A stretch of 64,000 nucleotides of DNA. It comes from Paraspadella gotoi. Taxonomy: Eukaryota > Chaetognatha. Of the stretch, positions 35,171 through 45,858 are shown in pieces (positions within the stretch are counted from its first letter, which is position 1; the number at the start of each line of letters is the position of its first letter). The notes beneath the pieces are model-generated. The model was not told the DNA's origin and made no database searches. It worked only from the letters and a program-made list of their open reading frames with translations. A program made the position numbers and the translations under genes. Location: NCBI GenBank assembly GCA_051294375.1, contig CM119270.1, forward strand, positions 20,293,021 to 20,357,020, given 5' to 3'.

Positions 35171-35680
35171 GTACCAAATCCATAGTTGGTGGGAATCATA
35201 CTTTTCTGCCCCGAATTGGAATATTGTTTTAAAGGGGAAGATTCAAAAGGTGGAATATTCGATGCGACGCGAAACTTACGCATCATGGTGTGAAGTCAGA
35301 TGAGAGAGGAAGATGAAGGAGAGAGAGAGAGAAGGAGAGGAGGGAGGTAGTGACCCATCTAGGTGGTTGCTGATGGGTAAAAAAAGTGACGTATGATGAG
35401 GACGAGAGAGAGGAGGGAGACGAAATCGGAGACGCGAGAGCATGTAGAGGGAGACAGAAAGAGACAATCTCTCTCCCAAAGACTTTCTCGACCGGCCGCA
35501 CGGTATTTAAAATAATATGAGCTACTTTTTTCTCCATCGAAGAAGCAAGGAAGGCAACAACAAAGACGATGACGATGACAAACATTAACAACCCCAATCA
35601 GTCACGACGGCAGAGGAAAATGTCGGGCGCGAACTACATTGTAGCCAAGAATTATGCGCAAAAAGACATTGGCTCGCCCG

Positions 35681-35714
<34 letters not shown>
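35171..35714. other. Non-coding with GA-rich stretches
   Basis: Purine-rich sequence at 35298-35470 and a GA tract at 35684-35714 running into the next gap. No gene. Confidence 0.5.
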
Positions 35715-35832
35715 NNNNNNNNNNNNNNNNNNNNNNNNNNNNNNNNNNNNNNNNNNNNNNNNNNNNNNNNNNNNNNNNNNNNNNNNNNNNNNNNNNNNNN
35801 NNNNNNNNNNNNNNNNNNNNNNNNNNNNNNNN
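35715..35832. other. Assembly gap, 118 N
   Basis: Begins directly after a GA tract. Confidence 1.
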
Positions 35833-36410
35833 GAGGAGAGGACCGAGATGTCGAGGGAGATCTAGGACTGACGAGATCGATCTCTCGAGTGCTGACTGAG
35901 AGAGACGGATGAGAGAGATCAATGAGAAAGAAACGATACAATGAAACTCTCTCTCTACAAAATCATCAATCATACATCATCATCTCATACATATCACAAT
36001 CATCTATTCTCTCTAACTCTCTCTCTACAAATCCAGAACAACGCAGAGCTTCTCAATTTAAAAATCCCCTGAAATCGGATTAAAGGGAGATTTCGGTAAA
36101 TTCGCTCGGAAAGTAAAACCGTTTCTTGTTGTTGTTGTTGTTAAGCTCATTGAAATAATAAGGGAATCAACGAAGCGAGTAAGTTGGGCGATGAGAATCG
36201 AGCCTTACCTTTTTTTCTCTGCTTCGCTGCTTACCTTTTTTGTCGGTCCTTTCGTTTCTACTGACGGTAATTAGGCCAGATACGACACAGTAAACTTGTT
36301 GTTGTTGTTGTTTTTGTTGTGGTTGTTGTTATTGATATTGTCATTTTTTTGTGTCGCAAGAGTGAATCTCTATTTCTTCAAATTCAAACGTCTGAGTCTC
36401 TCGTCGTCGT
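35833..36410. other. Non-coding with (GTT)n runs
   Basis: GTT triplets at 36126-36142 and 36296-36331. Otherwise nothing recognised. Confidence 0.5.
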
Positions 36411-36580
36411 TTTCTTTTCTTTTCTTTTCTTTTCTATTCTATTCTATTCTATTCTATTCTATTCTATTCTATTCTATTCTATTCTATTCTTTTCTTTTCT
36501 TTTCTTTTCTTTTCTTTTCTTTTCTTTTCTTTTCCTTTCCTTTCCTTTCCTTTCCTTTCCTTTCCTTTCCTTTCATTTCC
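36411..36580 (+). repeat. Block-structured pentanucleotide repeat
   Basis: In perfect register: (TTTCT)5 at 36411-36435, (ATTCT)11 at 36436-36490, (TTTCT)8 at 36491-36530, (TTTCC)8 at 36531-36570, then tttcatttcc. Pure variant blocks imply separate expansion of each variant. ATTCT is the unit expanded in human SCA10. Confidence 0.95.
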
Positions 36581-36695
36581 TTAACTTCAAAACCCTGTAC
36601 TTTTTTTTTCTCATTTCCTCTCTTTACTCCGCGACTTACAAATTCATTTTTCGGTTCTTTTGAAGGATTTTTTATCTTCCTCCTCTTCGTCCTTT

Positions 36696-36727
<32 letters not shown>

Positions 36728-37180
36728 CTCCTCAGCTTTTCTCTATACTATATATTCTCTCTTTTTATTCTTTTCACTTTTTTTTCTCTTTACTTTTTTG
36801 ATCCGATGCTCTTTTTTTTCTTACCTTAAACGATTCTTTTGTTTTGTTGATCCCAGCCTCGATCCCATTTAAGCCTTAATCCTCACAGATGGCGCGAGAG
36901 AGAGACATTTAAAGTCCCTTAAGCCGGAGTTAAAATTATCGTCACTTATGTATATTCTTTCTGACGGATCGACAGAGTTGTGCGATAAGATAGGCAAATT
37001 ATATCATGAAATCGGTACTACTATCTATTTATCTATAAAATTACGAGCATGCTTCCTGGTTTTATGATATTAAATGATTAAATGATTAACAAGCTATAAG
37101 TTAGCCAACATAATAAATTCCGGTTTGTATTTAACCAGTTTATTTTTGTCTTTGTCTTTGTCATGGCGAACTCGGTCATC
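36581..37180. other. Pyrimidine-rich then AT-rich non-coding
   Basis: tcctcctcc-rich sequence at 36675-36735, then AT-rich. No gene. Confidence 0.5.
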
Positions 37181-37233
37181 CCTGCGTGAACGACCTTGCG
37201 TGCACGACCTTGCGTGCACGACCGTGAGTGCGC
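37181..37233. promoter_or_regulatory. 14-bp repeat carrying TTGCGTG
   Basis: Two perfect copies of ttgcgtgcacgacc (37196 and 37210) with a diverged flanking unit on each side. Each perfect copy has TTGCGTG, matching the TNGCGTG core bound by AhR/ARNT-type bHLH-PAS dimers. It may be only a minisatellite. Confidence 0.25.
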
Positions 37234-37299
37234 GTCGATTGGAATCGCACGCAAAGCGAGAAAAGGTGGAGGAAAAAAAATCGATAACCAAAACCAAAG

Positions 37300-37345
37300 T
37301 TGTCGTCGTTATTGTTGTTGTTGTCGTCGTCGTCGTCGTCGTCTT
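37300..37345. repeat. GTC/GTT triplet run
   Basis: Mixed gtc and gtt triplets, about 15 units. Confidence 0.9.
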
Positions 37346-37485
37346 CGTATGCAGGCAGATGCAGATTCTTGTCAACTGACTAAAAAGGAAAGCGTTCATT
37401 AGTAAAGTTTAATGAACTAAGCAATTTTTTAAAAAAAAGTTTAAATTTAGTTTTCAACTAATTAGAGAGAGTATTATTTGTTATC

Positions 37486-37487
<2 letters not shown>

Positions 37488-37520
<33 letters not shown>

Positions 37521-37760
37521 NNNNNNNNNNNNNNNNNNNNNNNNNNNNNNNNNNNNNNNNNNNNNNNNNNNNNNNNNNNNNNNNNNNNNNNNNNNNNNNN
37601 NNNNNNNNNNNNNNNNNNNNNNNNNNNNNNNNNNNNNNNNNNNNNNNNNNNNNNNNNNNNNNNNNNNNNNNNNNNNNNNNNNNNNNNNNNNNNNNNNNNN
37701 NNNNNNNNNNNNNNNNNNNNAAGAAAAGAAAAGAAAAGAAAAGAAAAGAAAAGAAACGAA
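37488..37760. repeat. (CT)n, 200-N gap, (AAAAG)n
   Basis: CT repeat to 37520, N at 37521-37720, then about seven AAAAG pentamers. The pentamer is the reverse complement of the TTTCT block at 36411, 1.2 kb away. Confidence 0.9.
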
Positions 37761-38290
37761 GAAAAGGAAAGGCAATCGATGACTTTAGAGGAAAAAAGGA
37801 GGAAAATAATTTGAAAGAAAATTGGTAAAAAAACTAAAAAGAAAAAGAGGCAAAAAAAAAATTTGCTAATGACGGCTAAAGAAATTCTGCAACAAATCGT
37901 GAATGCAATAGAAAAGCGGCATTTGCTGCAAACGTGAAAGAACTAATTCTTTTCGATTTCGAATATTAAAATGACGGAAAAAGGAAAAGGTGAAGGACGA
38001 CGACGACGACGACGATGACGAAGAGATCAAGCATCGTGACTTTGTTTATTCACTCGACCGGGTGATGTGATGAAATAATGATGCGGGTGAATTCACCTCA
38101 CGGATTCGTCGACAACCGTCTCCTCTCATTTTTCTAATTCCACCCAAAAATTGTTTCTGGATTTAGGCCTTAAAATGGTCAAAATTTGCCTAAGATGGCC
38201 CAAAATGGCCTCTTCTTTTTATTTTTTTGGGCTCGATTGAGTTATTGTTTAGGGGGAGAGATTCGTTCTCGTTGCGCGCTAAAGTAAAAG
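37761..38290. other. Non-coding; ATGGCC and GAC repeats
   Basis: GAC triplets at about 37997-38020 and aaaatggcc-type short repeats at 38170-38212. No gene. Confidence 0.5.
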
Positions 38291-38340
38291 TTTTAAAATT
38301 TAATATTAAAATTTCATATTAAAATTTAATATTAAAATTA
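38291..38340. repeat. AT-only tandem repeat, self-complementary
   Basis: Units of ttaaaatttaatatta alternate so that the segment is nearly its own reverse complement, giving cruciform potential. Confidence 0.75.
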
Positions 38341-38500
38341 ACTTTAAAAAGCTATTTTGGATGATTCTGGGGTCAATTTCGTGATCATTTTCGACCTTTT
38401 TGAGTTTAGGTAAGTTTTCATGCTCAAATTTCTGTAACAAATTTTTCTGTCGCAAAAAACCGTAAAATCCATCGTTTATTCCATCGACGCAGTTGGAGAC

Positions 38501-38765
38501 TCTCTCTCTCTCTCTCTCNNNNNNNNNNNNNNNNNNNNNNNNNNNNNNNNNNNNNNNNNNNNNNNNNNNNNNNNNNNNNNNNNNNNNNNNNNNNNNNNNN
38601 NNNNNNNNNNNNNNNNNNNNNNNNNNNNNNNNNNNNNNNNNNNNNNNNNNNNNNNNNNNNNNNNNNNNNNNNNNNNNNNNNNNNNNNNNNNNNNNNNNNN
38701 NNNNNNNNNNNNNNNNNNNNNNNNNNNNNNNNNNNNNNNNNNNNNNNNNNNNNNNNNNNNNNNNN
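38501..38765. repeat. (CT)n entering a 247-N gap
   Basis: CT repeat at 38501-38518, N at 38519-38765. Confidence 0.95.
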
Positions 38766-39920
38766 AACGCCAAATGTTCCCTCATTAGATGGAAGCGAAA
38801 AAACAAGGCTACGTCGCCCTCGACAACCATAATTTGCGTTTTCGCCGGGAGGGAGTTTCCATGGTTACGAAAAATATGATAGGTTTATTATCGAACGTTG
38901 GGTTTCGTTTTGGTTCAATCTCGTTGCAGCGAATTTCGTTATCGGCGGACTTCGTTATAAGAGAATTTTGAGGGAGAATCACGTTTAATAAGGACGATGG
39001 ACCGAATTAAATAGATAAAGAAAAGTTAGATAAACAATCAATATTTACGTTTATTTTTCCGGCTCTTGTTAATAATTTTATACTAAAAATTATTTTCGTT
39101 GACAATAGCCCATGAATGTTTTGCCTATAACTTCCCGACTTCCAAAAATAAAATGAGTCTTTCAACTTTCCCGTCAAAATTTTTCATCCGTCATCGCATT
39201 CTATTTTTGCCTTCGATCCTTTCATCCCAGTCTTCCTATCTTCTCCCACCTCCCTTACTTCTCTCCCCCACTTCTCTATTTCTTTCTCCAACCCCTGCTC
39301 TCTCCCCTCTTCCCCCCTCACCCCCAAAATCCACCCCGCTATCGTGGGGGGTCATCATCCCTCCATTACCCCCTTCCTTTCTCGATCGATTCGAATCTCT
39401 GTCTATCTTTACTCCAATCTCGTTTTCGTTAGAGAGGATTAATAACTTCTCTTTTAGATTTTCTTTTCTTTACTTTTATTCTTTTAATAACTTCTAATTT
39501 CATATCGATCTTTTAGCTTATCTATACTTTTTCTTTACTTTTTTTTCGTATTGATTAAGGTCAACATCAATATAGTTGGCTGCGCGGAAATATAATTTCT
39601 GACAATGCTTTTAAAGTGCTAATAACAAATAAAAATTTGACACTGCAATATACAAATGAGATTTTGAATTAAAAATGTTCTCACTTCCTCCTCTTTACCC
39701 TTCTCCCCTTTTCCAGTTCATAACAACCCGGGGGTTCGCTGACCCCACAACGCGAAACAATCGCTCTTTCTTTTCCTTGTTTTCTTTGTTTTTTTCTTGT
39801 TTTTCTCCACCCGAAACCTGAAAACCTTAAAAAAGACATAATTCGTCGCAGTCATCGTCGCCTCTACAGTTACGGTCCCGAGTTACAGTTACGGAGCTGA
39901 GATATATTGACCTATAACCA
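38766..39920. other. Non-coding, nothing recognised
   Basis: Pyrimidine-rich at 39160-39420. The direct repeat acagttacgg occurs twice near 39867 and 39885. No gene. Confidence 0.5.
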
Positions 39921-39969
39921 AGAGAGAAAGAAAAGAGAGAGAGAGAGGGGGTGATGCCAGTAAGAAAAA

Positions 39970-40009
<40 letters not shown>

Positions 40010-40140
40010 GGTTATTACGAAGGGAGAGAGAGCAGAGAGAGAGAGAGAGCAGGAGCCCGCAGAGAGAGAAGAGAGAGAGAGAGAAGAGAGAGACGACGAG
40101 AGACGAACCCGAGGAGAACAGAGAGAGAGAGAGCAAGAAA
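39921..40140. repeat. GA/CT/GA alternating tracts
   Basis: GA at 39921-39950, CT at 39976-40004, and degenerate GA at 40025-40140. Neighbouring tracts are mutually complementary. Confidence 0.9.
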
Positions 40141-40279
40141 CAATGTGAAAGAGAGTCTGTGGTGGGGGTGTGGGTTGTTGAAGGGGCGTTTGTCGTGTGA
40201 GTGATGGAGAAGTTGCCTGCGTGAAGAGTCGGTAACTAGACCAAGCAAAGACTTTAAAAATTAGCTCTCAACGAGAAGA

Positions 40280-40686
40280 CGACGACGAGAGATGAAGAGA
40301 TAAAAGAGAGAGAGAGAGAGAGCAGAGAGAACGAGAGCAGAGACGAAGCACGAGAGAGAGCAAGCCGTAATAATGCAAGGGTCTCCGAAACAATTAGGTC
40401 CGCCAGACCGAACACAAAAAACCGGGCACTTACTGCCGGTCGGAAACAGAAGCGTAACATCTCAGAGAGGAGAGCGCGAGAGAGACGAAGATCGAGAGAG
40501 AAGACGAGAGAGAGAGCGAGAGAGAATCTCTCTCCTTTTNNNNNNNNNNNNNNNNNNNNNNNNNNNNNNNNNNNNNNNNNNNNNNNNNNNNNNNNNNNNN
40601 NNNNNNNNNNNNNNNNNNNNNNNNNNNNNNNNNNNNNNNNNNNNNNNNNNNNNNNNNNNNNNNNNNNNNNNNNNNNNNNNNNNNNN
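40280..40686. repeat. Degenerate GA-rich sequence entering a 147-N gap
   Basis: Purine-rich sequence with intervening unique DNA (40365-40460), then N at 40540-40686. Confidence 0.85.
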
Positions 40687-40904
40687 CCTCCCTTTGTTCT
40701 CAGATCCAAGTTTGTTGCTCCAATTTTCGAAAGGACGAACCTTTTCCTTTCTTTTCTCTTCATTTCTTTTCCTCTTTTTCTTTCTTTTTTTTCCTTTCCT
40801 TTCCTATTGTTCTCTCTCTCTCTTTCTTTTGTTCTTTCTTCTTTCTTTTTTTTTCTCCGCCCGTGATGGGTGGAGGATGTTCTTTCGCCACGTTTTTGGG
40901 TCCA

Positions 40905-40977
40905 GAGGGCCTCTTTTTCTCGAGGGGGCCTTTTGGAGGCCTTTTCGAGGCCTTTTGGAGGCTTTTTGAGGCCTTCG
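40905..40977. repeat. gaggccttttg short-unit minisatellite
   Basis: About six units of an 11-12 bp repeat built on GAGGCCTTTT. Confidence 0.8.
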
Positions 40978-42362
40978 GTTCTTTAAGAGGTTTCATCCGT
41001 CTGTTTTTAGGTTTTTCGATTGGAAGGAGGATGAAATTAAAAGTTAATCCAGAGTCCATTACTTTTGTTACTTGACCGAAAAAAAATATTCTCTTCTCTT
41101 CTTTTTTTTTCTTTTCTTTTATTCTACACACTTCATCACGTGATCCTCAGTCACGCGCCCAAGGATCCAGGATCAAAACCGACCCCTTTCATCAAATTTC
41201 CCCGCGAGACAAAACGATCCAGAAAATTTGAGCCAATTTTTTCGAACTTTTAAAAAAATGGAACCGAAATTTTCATTTAAATGGAATCAAACTTTTTTAA
41301 AAAGAAACCATTTTTTGTTAAAAAACCCGAGCTAAAAATTTTTAAATTTTAAAATAGAACCAAACTTTCGTTAATGGAATCACAGTCTTTAAACACAGTC
41401 TACCCTTTGACCAAAACAAATGACCCAACTCACGGAAACCTCTTCATCAATTTTGTTTCTCCCGGAATTTCCTCGTTCCTCAAATTTTCCCAACTAAAAA
41501 GCAGTTTGTTTCCTTTGTTTCTTTTTCTGTTTCTTGATTCTCGATCCACGCGAAATGAATGAGAAGGGGACGAAATCAGAGACCTCACCGGGTCGAGGTC
41601 GATTCCACTGTAATCAGAAACCAATTGCCCTTTTTTTTTTGAATTCGTAATTCGGGCGACGACGATCGAGTTCTTTCGATTCTTAATTATACCTTTGGCC
41701 GGTAGAGGAGCTGACGACGCAAAAGGGGGCGAAGGGGGAGGAAAGAAAAACTCTCGACGCGCGACGCAACTCAATCCAACCCGATTTTCATTTTCATCTT
41801 TTTTAAAGAATTTTCGTGTCCCGGATTTTTCTTGCTCTATTTCGTGGAGGTATTGGCGGGAAACGCAAGAGGAGGGGGGGTGAAATAAGAAAGGGAATTG
41901 AAAGGACAATGAGGATTTTAATGGGGATAAAGTGTGCAGGTTTTTTTTAGGCAGGGAATTAGCGGAGGTTATTAAAGAAGAGTCGATACTAACTTAACCT
42001 TTCCCAGTTGATTTTAAAGATAGAAAGGGGCAGAGGTTAATCCCGGAAGGGCGGCCTCCTTGAGCGGTTAATCGAAAACTTGGCTAGAATTAATGATTCG
42101 AGAACGGAATTTCTTGATCTACTTTTTGCCGACGAGAATTTGGGGCGATCGAAAGTTTGCACCATAAACGCGGATCATGAGTCCAACCGGTTTTGAAGGT
42201 CGGACGTTCGAATCCAGAGAGCTTGCTTTGTTTTCGTGTCCTTGATCTTGATCTTTCTCTTTAGTTTACTAATAAGTATATTAATTATTAATCTATTAAT
42301 CTCTATCAGACTCATCAACTCTTTATACTTTCCTGTCCCTATACCCCGAAACGCGAAAAAAG
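40978..42362. other. AT-rich non-coding
   Basis: Two aaccaaactttcg/gaaccgaaatttt-like variants occur at 41258-41370. Isolated E-box palindrome ATCACGTGAT at 41137-41146. A ttcgaatcc word near 42210 resembles a tRNA B box, but no tRNA fold exists there. No gene. Confidence 0.5.
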
Positions 42363-42475
42363 GCGGTCGAACCCGAACTGTGAAGTCGCTGCTAAGAAAG
42401 GAGGTCGAACCCGAACTGTGAAGTCGCTGCTAAGAAAGGAGGTCGAACCCGAACTGTGAAGTCGCTGCCAAAAAT
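42363..42475. repeat. 38-bp minisatellite, three units
   Basis: ggtcgaacccgaactgtgaa recurs at a 38-bp period (gtcga at 42366, 42404, 42442), with very high identity between units. Confidence 0.95.
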
Positions 42476-42550
42476 CGCGTTGAGGAGGGAAAAGCAAAAG
42501 CGAATGGATTTGAACGATTAAAAGAAAAAAGATGTGAGGGGGATTGAGGT

Positions 42551-42665
42551 GGGAAATCTCCAAGGCTTGGGGATTGGGGACTGGGAAATCTCCAAGGCTT
42601 GGGGATTGGGGACTGGGAAATCTCCAAGGCTTGGGGATTGGGGACTGGGAATTCTCCAAAGCCCT
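42551..42665. repeat. 32-bp minisatellite, 3.5 units
   Basis: gggaaatctccaaggcttgg starts at 42551, 42583 and 42615 with a diverged partial unit at 42647. Its GGGGATTGGGG portion supplies G runs. Confidence 0.95.
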
Positions 42666-42675
42666 CGTGGGTCAT

Positions 42676-42780
42676 GTCTTTCTGTCTGTCTGTTTATCGG
42701 TTCGTTCGTTCGTTCGCACTTTAGTTCATTAGTTTGTTCGTTCCATGGTTCGTTCCTTCGTTCATTCTTTCCTACCTTTG
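42676..42780. repeat. (CTGT)n / (CGTT)n tetranucleotide stretch
   Basis: Degenerate tetranucleotides directly after the two minisatellites, making about 420 bp of nearly continuous tandem DNA. Confidence 0.75.
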
Positions 42781-43039
42781 TTCCTTCTCTCGTCCGCCAG
42801 AGGCGGAGTCTATCAAACCGGATTCAATAATAAAACTTAAGTGGGCGACGATTCAAGGTTTTTTCCCCGTGGAGGAGATTTCGACGCTAAGTTAATTTTG
42901 GGTTTAATATTAATTTCTCCAGTTTAACTTATGTCGTAATGTTATTTCGAGGAATTTTAGGTAATTTACAAACTCACCCTTTATATTTGGATATAATAGT
43001 TTTATAAATAATAAATAATCAAAATAGTTTTAACTGAAT

Positions 43040-43064
43040 NNNNNNNNNNNNNNNNNNNNNNNNN
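43040..43064. other. Assembly gap of exactly 25 N
   Basis: Same placeholder size as 18632-18656, and again just left of a noisy duplicated block. Confidence 1.
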
Positions 43065-43180
43065 AAAAAAGAATAACACTTACAGAAATAATTATAACAC
43101 CGAAATCAGGTGAATTTGGAATAATAAGAAGCCAGACCGTTCGCCTCTCCCCTGTTTATTAACCCGCCCCCTCCACCTCG

Positions 43181-43192
43181 CCCCCCCCCCCC
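43181..43192. repeat. C12 homopolymer
   Basis: Twelve consecutive C in a C-rich context, an error-prone position for any sequencing method. Confidence 0.95.
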
Positions 43193-43335
43193 GGCGCGCT
43201 TTGAAGAAAACGCGAGTCGAACGCTTTGATCGAAGGTTGACCCTAAAACCAAAAATCCTTGGAGGTGAAAATAGTTGTTTTGTCCTTAACATGAGGATAA
43301 ACAAAATTCTTAGAAGGAGAAAAAAAAAGAAGGGT

Positions 43336-43890
43336 CATTGTGAAAGATTCTTTGAAAGTGAATAAACAGTTAAAATTATGAGTTAGAATAACCATTATTA
43401 AAGTTACATAATTCTTTTTTTTTGTTTGAATTTATTTCTTCGGGCGAAAGCTGTTTGGTCGAGAATCAACAGAGAAAAAGAAAAAAAAAAAAAAGAAACA
43501 CTCGGAGGTTTTTTCTTAAGAATTGCAGCCTTTTCATTGGACGCCTGGCTATTATCACGGGCGATGAAACGCTCTCTCTCTCGTCTTCGTCGTCACGTCT
43601 CTCGGTCATCTCCTCTCGTCTCTCTCCTCGCTCTCCCTCTCTACTCTCTCTCTCCCTACTCATCTCTTCTCTGCTCTCTCCTGAATCAGAAGGGCTGCTC
43701 TCGCGCGTGGATCACGAGATGCAATCAGTGATTGAAGATGCGATCCACGTGAGGGATAAAAAGAAAATCAAGGATGCTGCACGAAATTCGCTTCGTTTTT
43801 TCCGCTCGAAATTCTGAGCCAGGTGCAATGCGGTCGAGTTGACCGAGTAAGAGAGAGAGAGAGACGAGCAGAGGGAGAAGAAAGAGGAGG

Positions 43891-43956
<66 letters not shown>

Positions 43957-44765
43957 GAAGGAGAGCGAGAGCTTTAAAAGCTTTGGGTCGTTAGAGGACA
44001 TAAGGCTTACAACCATGCCAACTGCTTAAACATTTTATAACGTAATATGGGGTTTAAAACTTTTGATGTTTCAAATTGATTGCATTCTTGCAAGTTTTGT
44101 CCGTCCGGTCGTTGTCATCCGTCGTCGTGTCGGTCATTCTCGTTTCACGGCTGGCAGATGAACATTTGAAACGAATTCCGCGATCGAAAATCGAAAGCGA
44201 ACGAAAAGAGTGAAAGAGGGAGAGGAGTGAAAAGGGTGACATAGGGTGACGAAGTGTGGCTGGAGGAATGAAAAAGATGAATCGACGGTTGACAAGAGGT
44301 GGACAGAGGGTGGACGGACAGTGTGGCAGAGAAATGACAGAAAGTAAAATCGGAGGGTGGACAGAAGGAAGTTGACAAAAGAAGGGGTCTAAAAAGGGTT
44401 GATTGGAAGAACGGTAAAAATCGACCTTTTATGTTAAGTTGACGGGAGGGTTTTCTTCCAGGAAAATGGGAACGTAATGGTTTCCATCCACAGAAATGAC
44501 AAGATGGGAGTCATTGGAGAAGAGTCAACGATCTAAATTACATCGGGGGAGAGGATTTTAGAGCCCCCAAGCCAACAGACAAAAAGCCCCAAAGCCAAAG
44601 CCACGGACGGGTCGTCGGAGTCAGATGGACCAAATTTCTGGGCAAAGATAAACAATAATCGCGGTTAACCTCGGTTAACTTTATAGGCCCCCCCGTCCCC
44701 AAATCGGGAGTTGACCCTCGGGCGGCGTGGGTCGAGGAAAAAAGGTCTTTTAGCGGTCGTTGGAG

Positions 44766-44816
<51 letters not shown>

Positions 44817-45817
44817 CGAGAAGAGAGGAGAGAGCAGAGGAGAAGGAGAGAGAGAGACGGTCTTCCTCCTGGCATTGAGGGTTGAGAACTCTGAAACAAA
44901 CTAACTCATGATTCGAATAAAAAAGCGTGAATATCGTGTCGAAGTAGGAAGAGAGAGAGAGGGAGGGAGAGGGAAGAAAAGAGCAGAGAGGAAGAGAAAA
45001 GAGAGAAAGGAGAGAGAAGAGAGAGGAGAGAGAGAGAGAAGAGAGAGAGAGAAAGAGAAAGAGCAGAGAGATGGAAGAAAGAACTTCTCCGGAAATTATT
45101 TCTTGTGTTTCTTACTTTCTTTCTAAAGGGGTTGAGTCGAAAAAAATCATTCCTACAATGCGAAAATCAATGGGAAAGAACGGGGAAATCCCTGATTGTC
45201 GGGCGGGATGGGAAACCTGGAAGGTGGAAAAAGTGGAATTCTGGAAGAGAATTCGTCGACTGGGAACTACTCGGCGGGAAAAGGGTTGGAAGAAGGGGAG
45301 GATTCTCAATGAGAATTAGACGGATTGGAAATGGAACAAAGTTTAAAAGGGAAGAGATAAAGGGGAATAAGGAGAAATAAAAGCTTTACAAAGTTTTTTT
45401 TTTTTTTTTTTTTTCGGGGCTGACCCCTCCGCCGGTCCAAGTGAAAACAGTATGACGAATGCCTATTAAAAAGTTTTTTTGGGGGACAATTTTAAGAGAT
45501 TAAATCAAAAATTTTTTGGGGGATCGGCGTCGCTGAGATGGGGAATTTTGAAAATGGACGATCTTAAAATGGAATCTTCTTGAAAAGCGTATCATGAAAA
45601 TGATTTTTTGGCAATCTTAAGGATAATTTTTTTTCTTCCTTTCTTTCTTGTTTTTATTTTTTCTTTCTTTTTTTTTTTTTTTTTCTTTCTTTCTTTCTTT
45701 CTATCTTTTCTTCTTTGTTCTTCTTCTTTCTTTTCTTTTCTTGTTCTTTCTGTCTTATTCTTCTGCTTCGTTGCTTATCTTTCTTTGGTTTCTTTTTCCT
45801 TGTCTTTCTTCTTCTTT

Positions 45818-45858
<41 letters not shown>

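Noticed and set aside
42200-42225. tRNA-like B box (gttcgaatcc)
   Set aside because: No T-stem pairing (the bases around the loop are not complementary), no A box at the right distance, no acceptor stem.
42363-42475. CRISPR-like spaced repeats
   Set aside because: The 38-bp units are contiguous with no unique spacers, so this is a plain minisatellite in a eukaryotic context.
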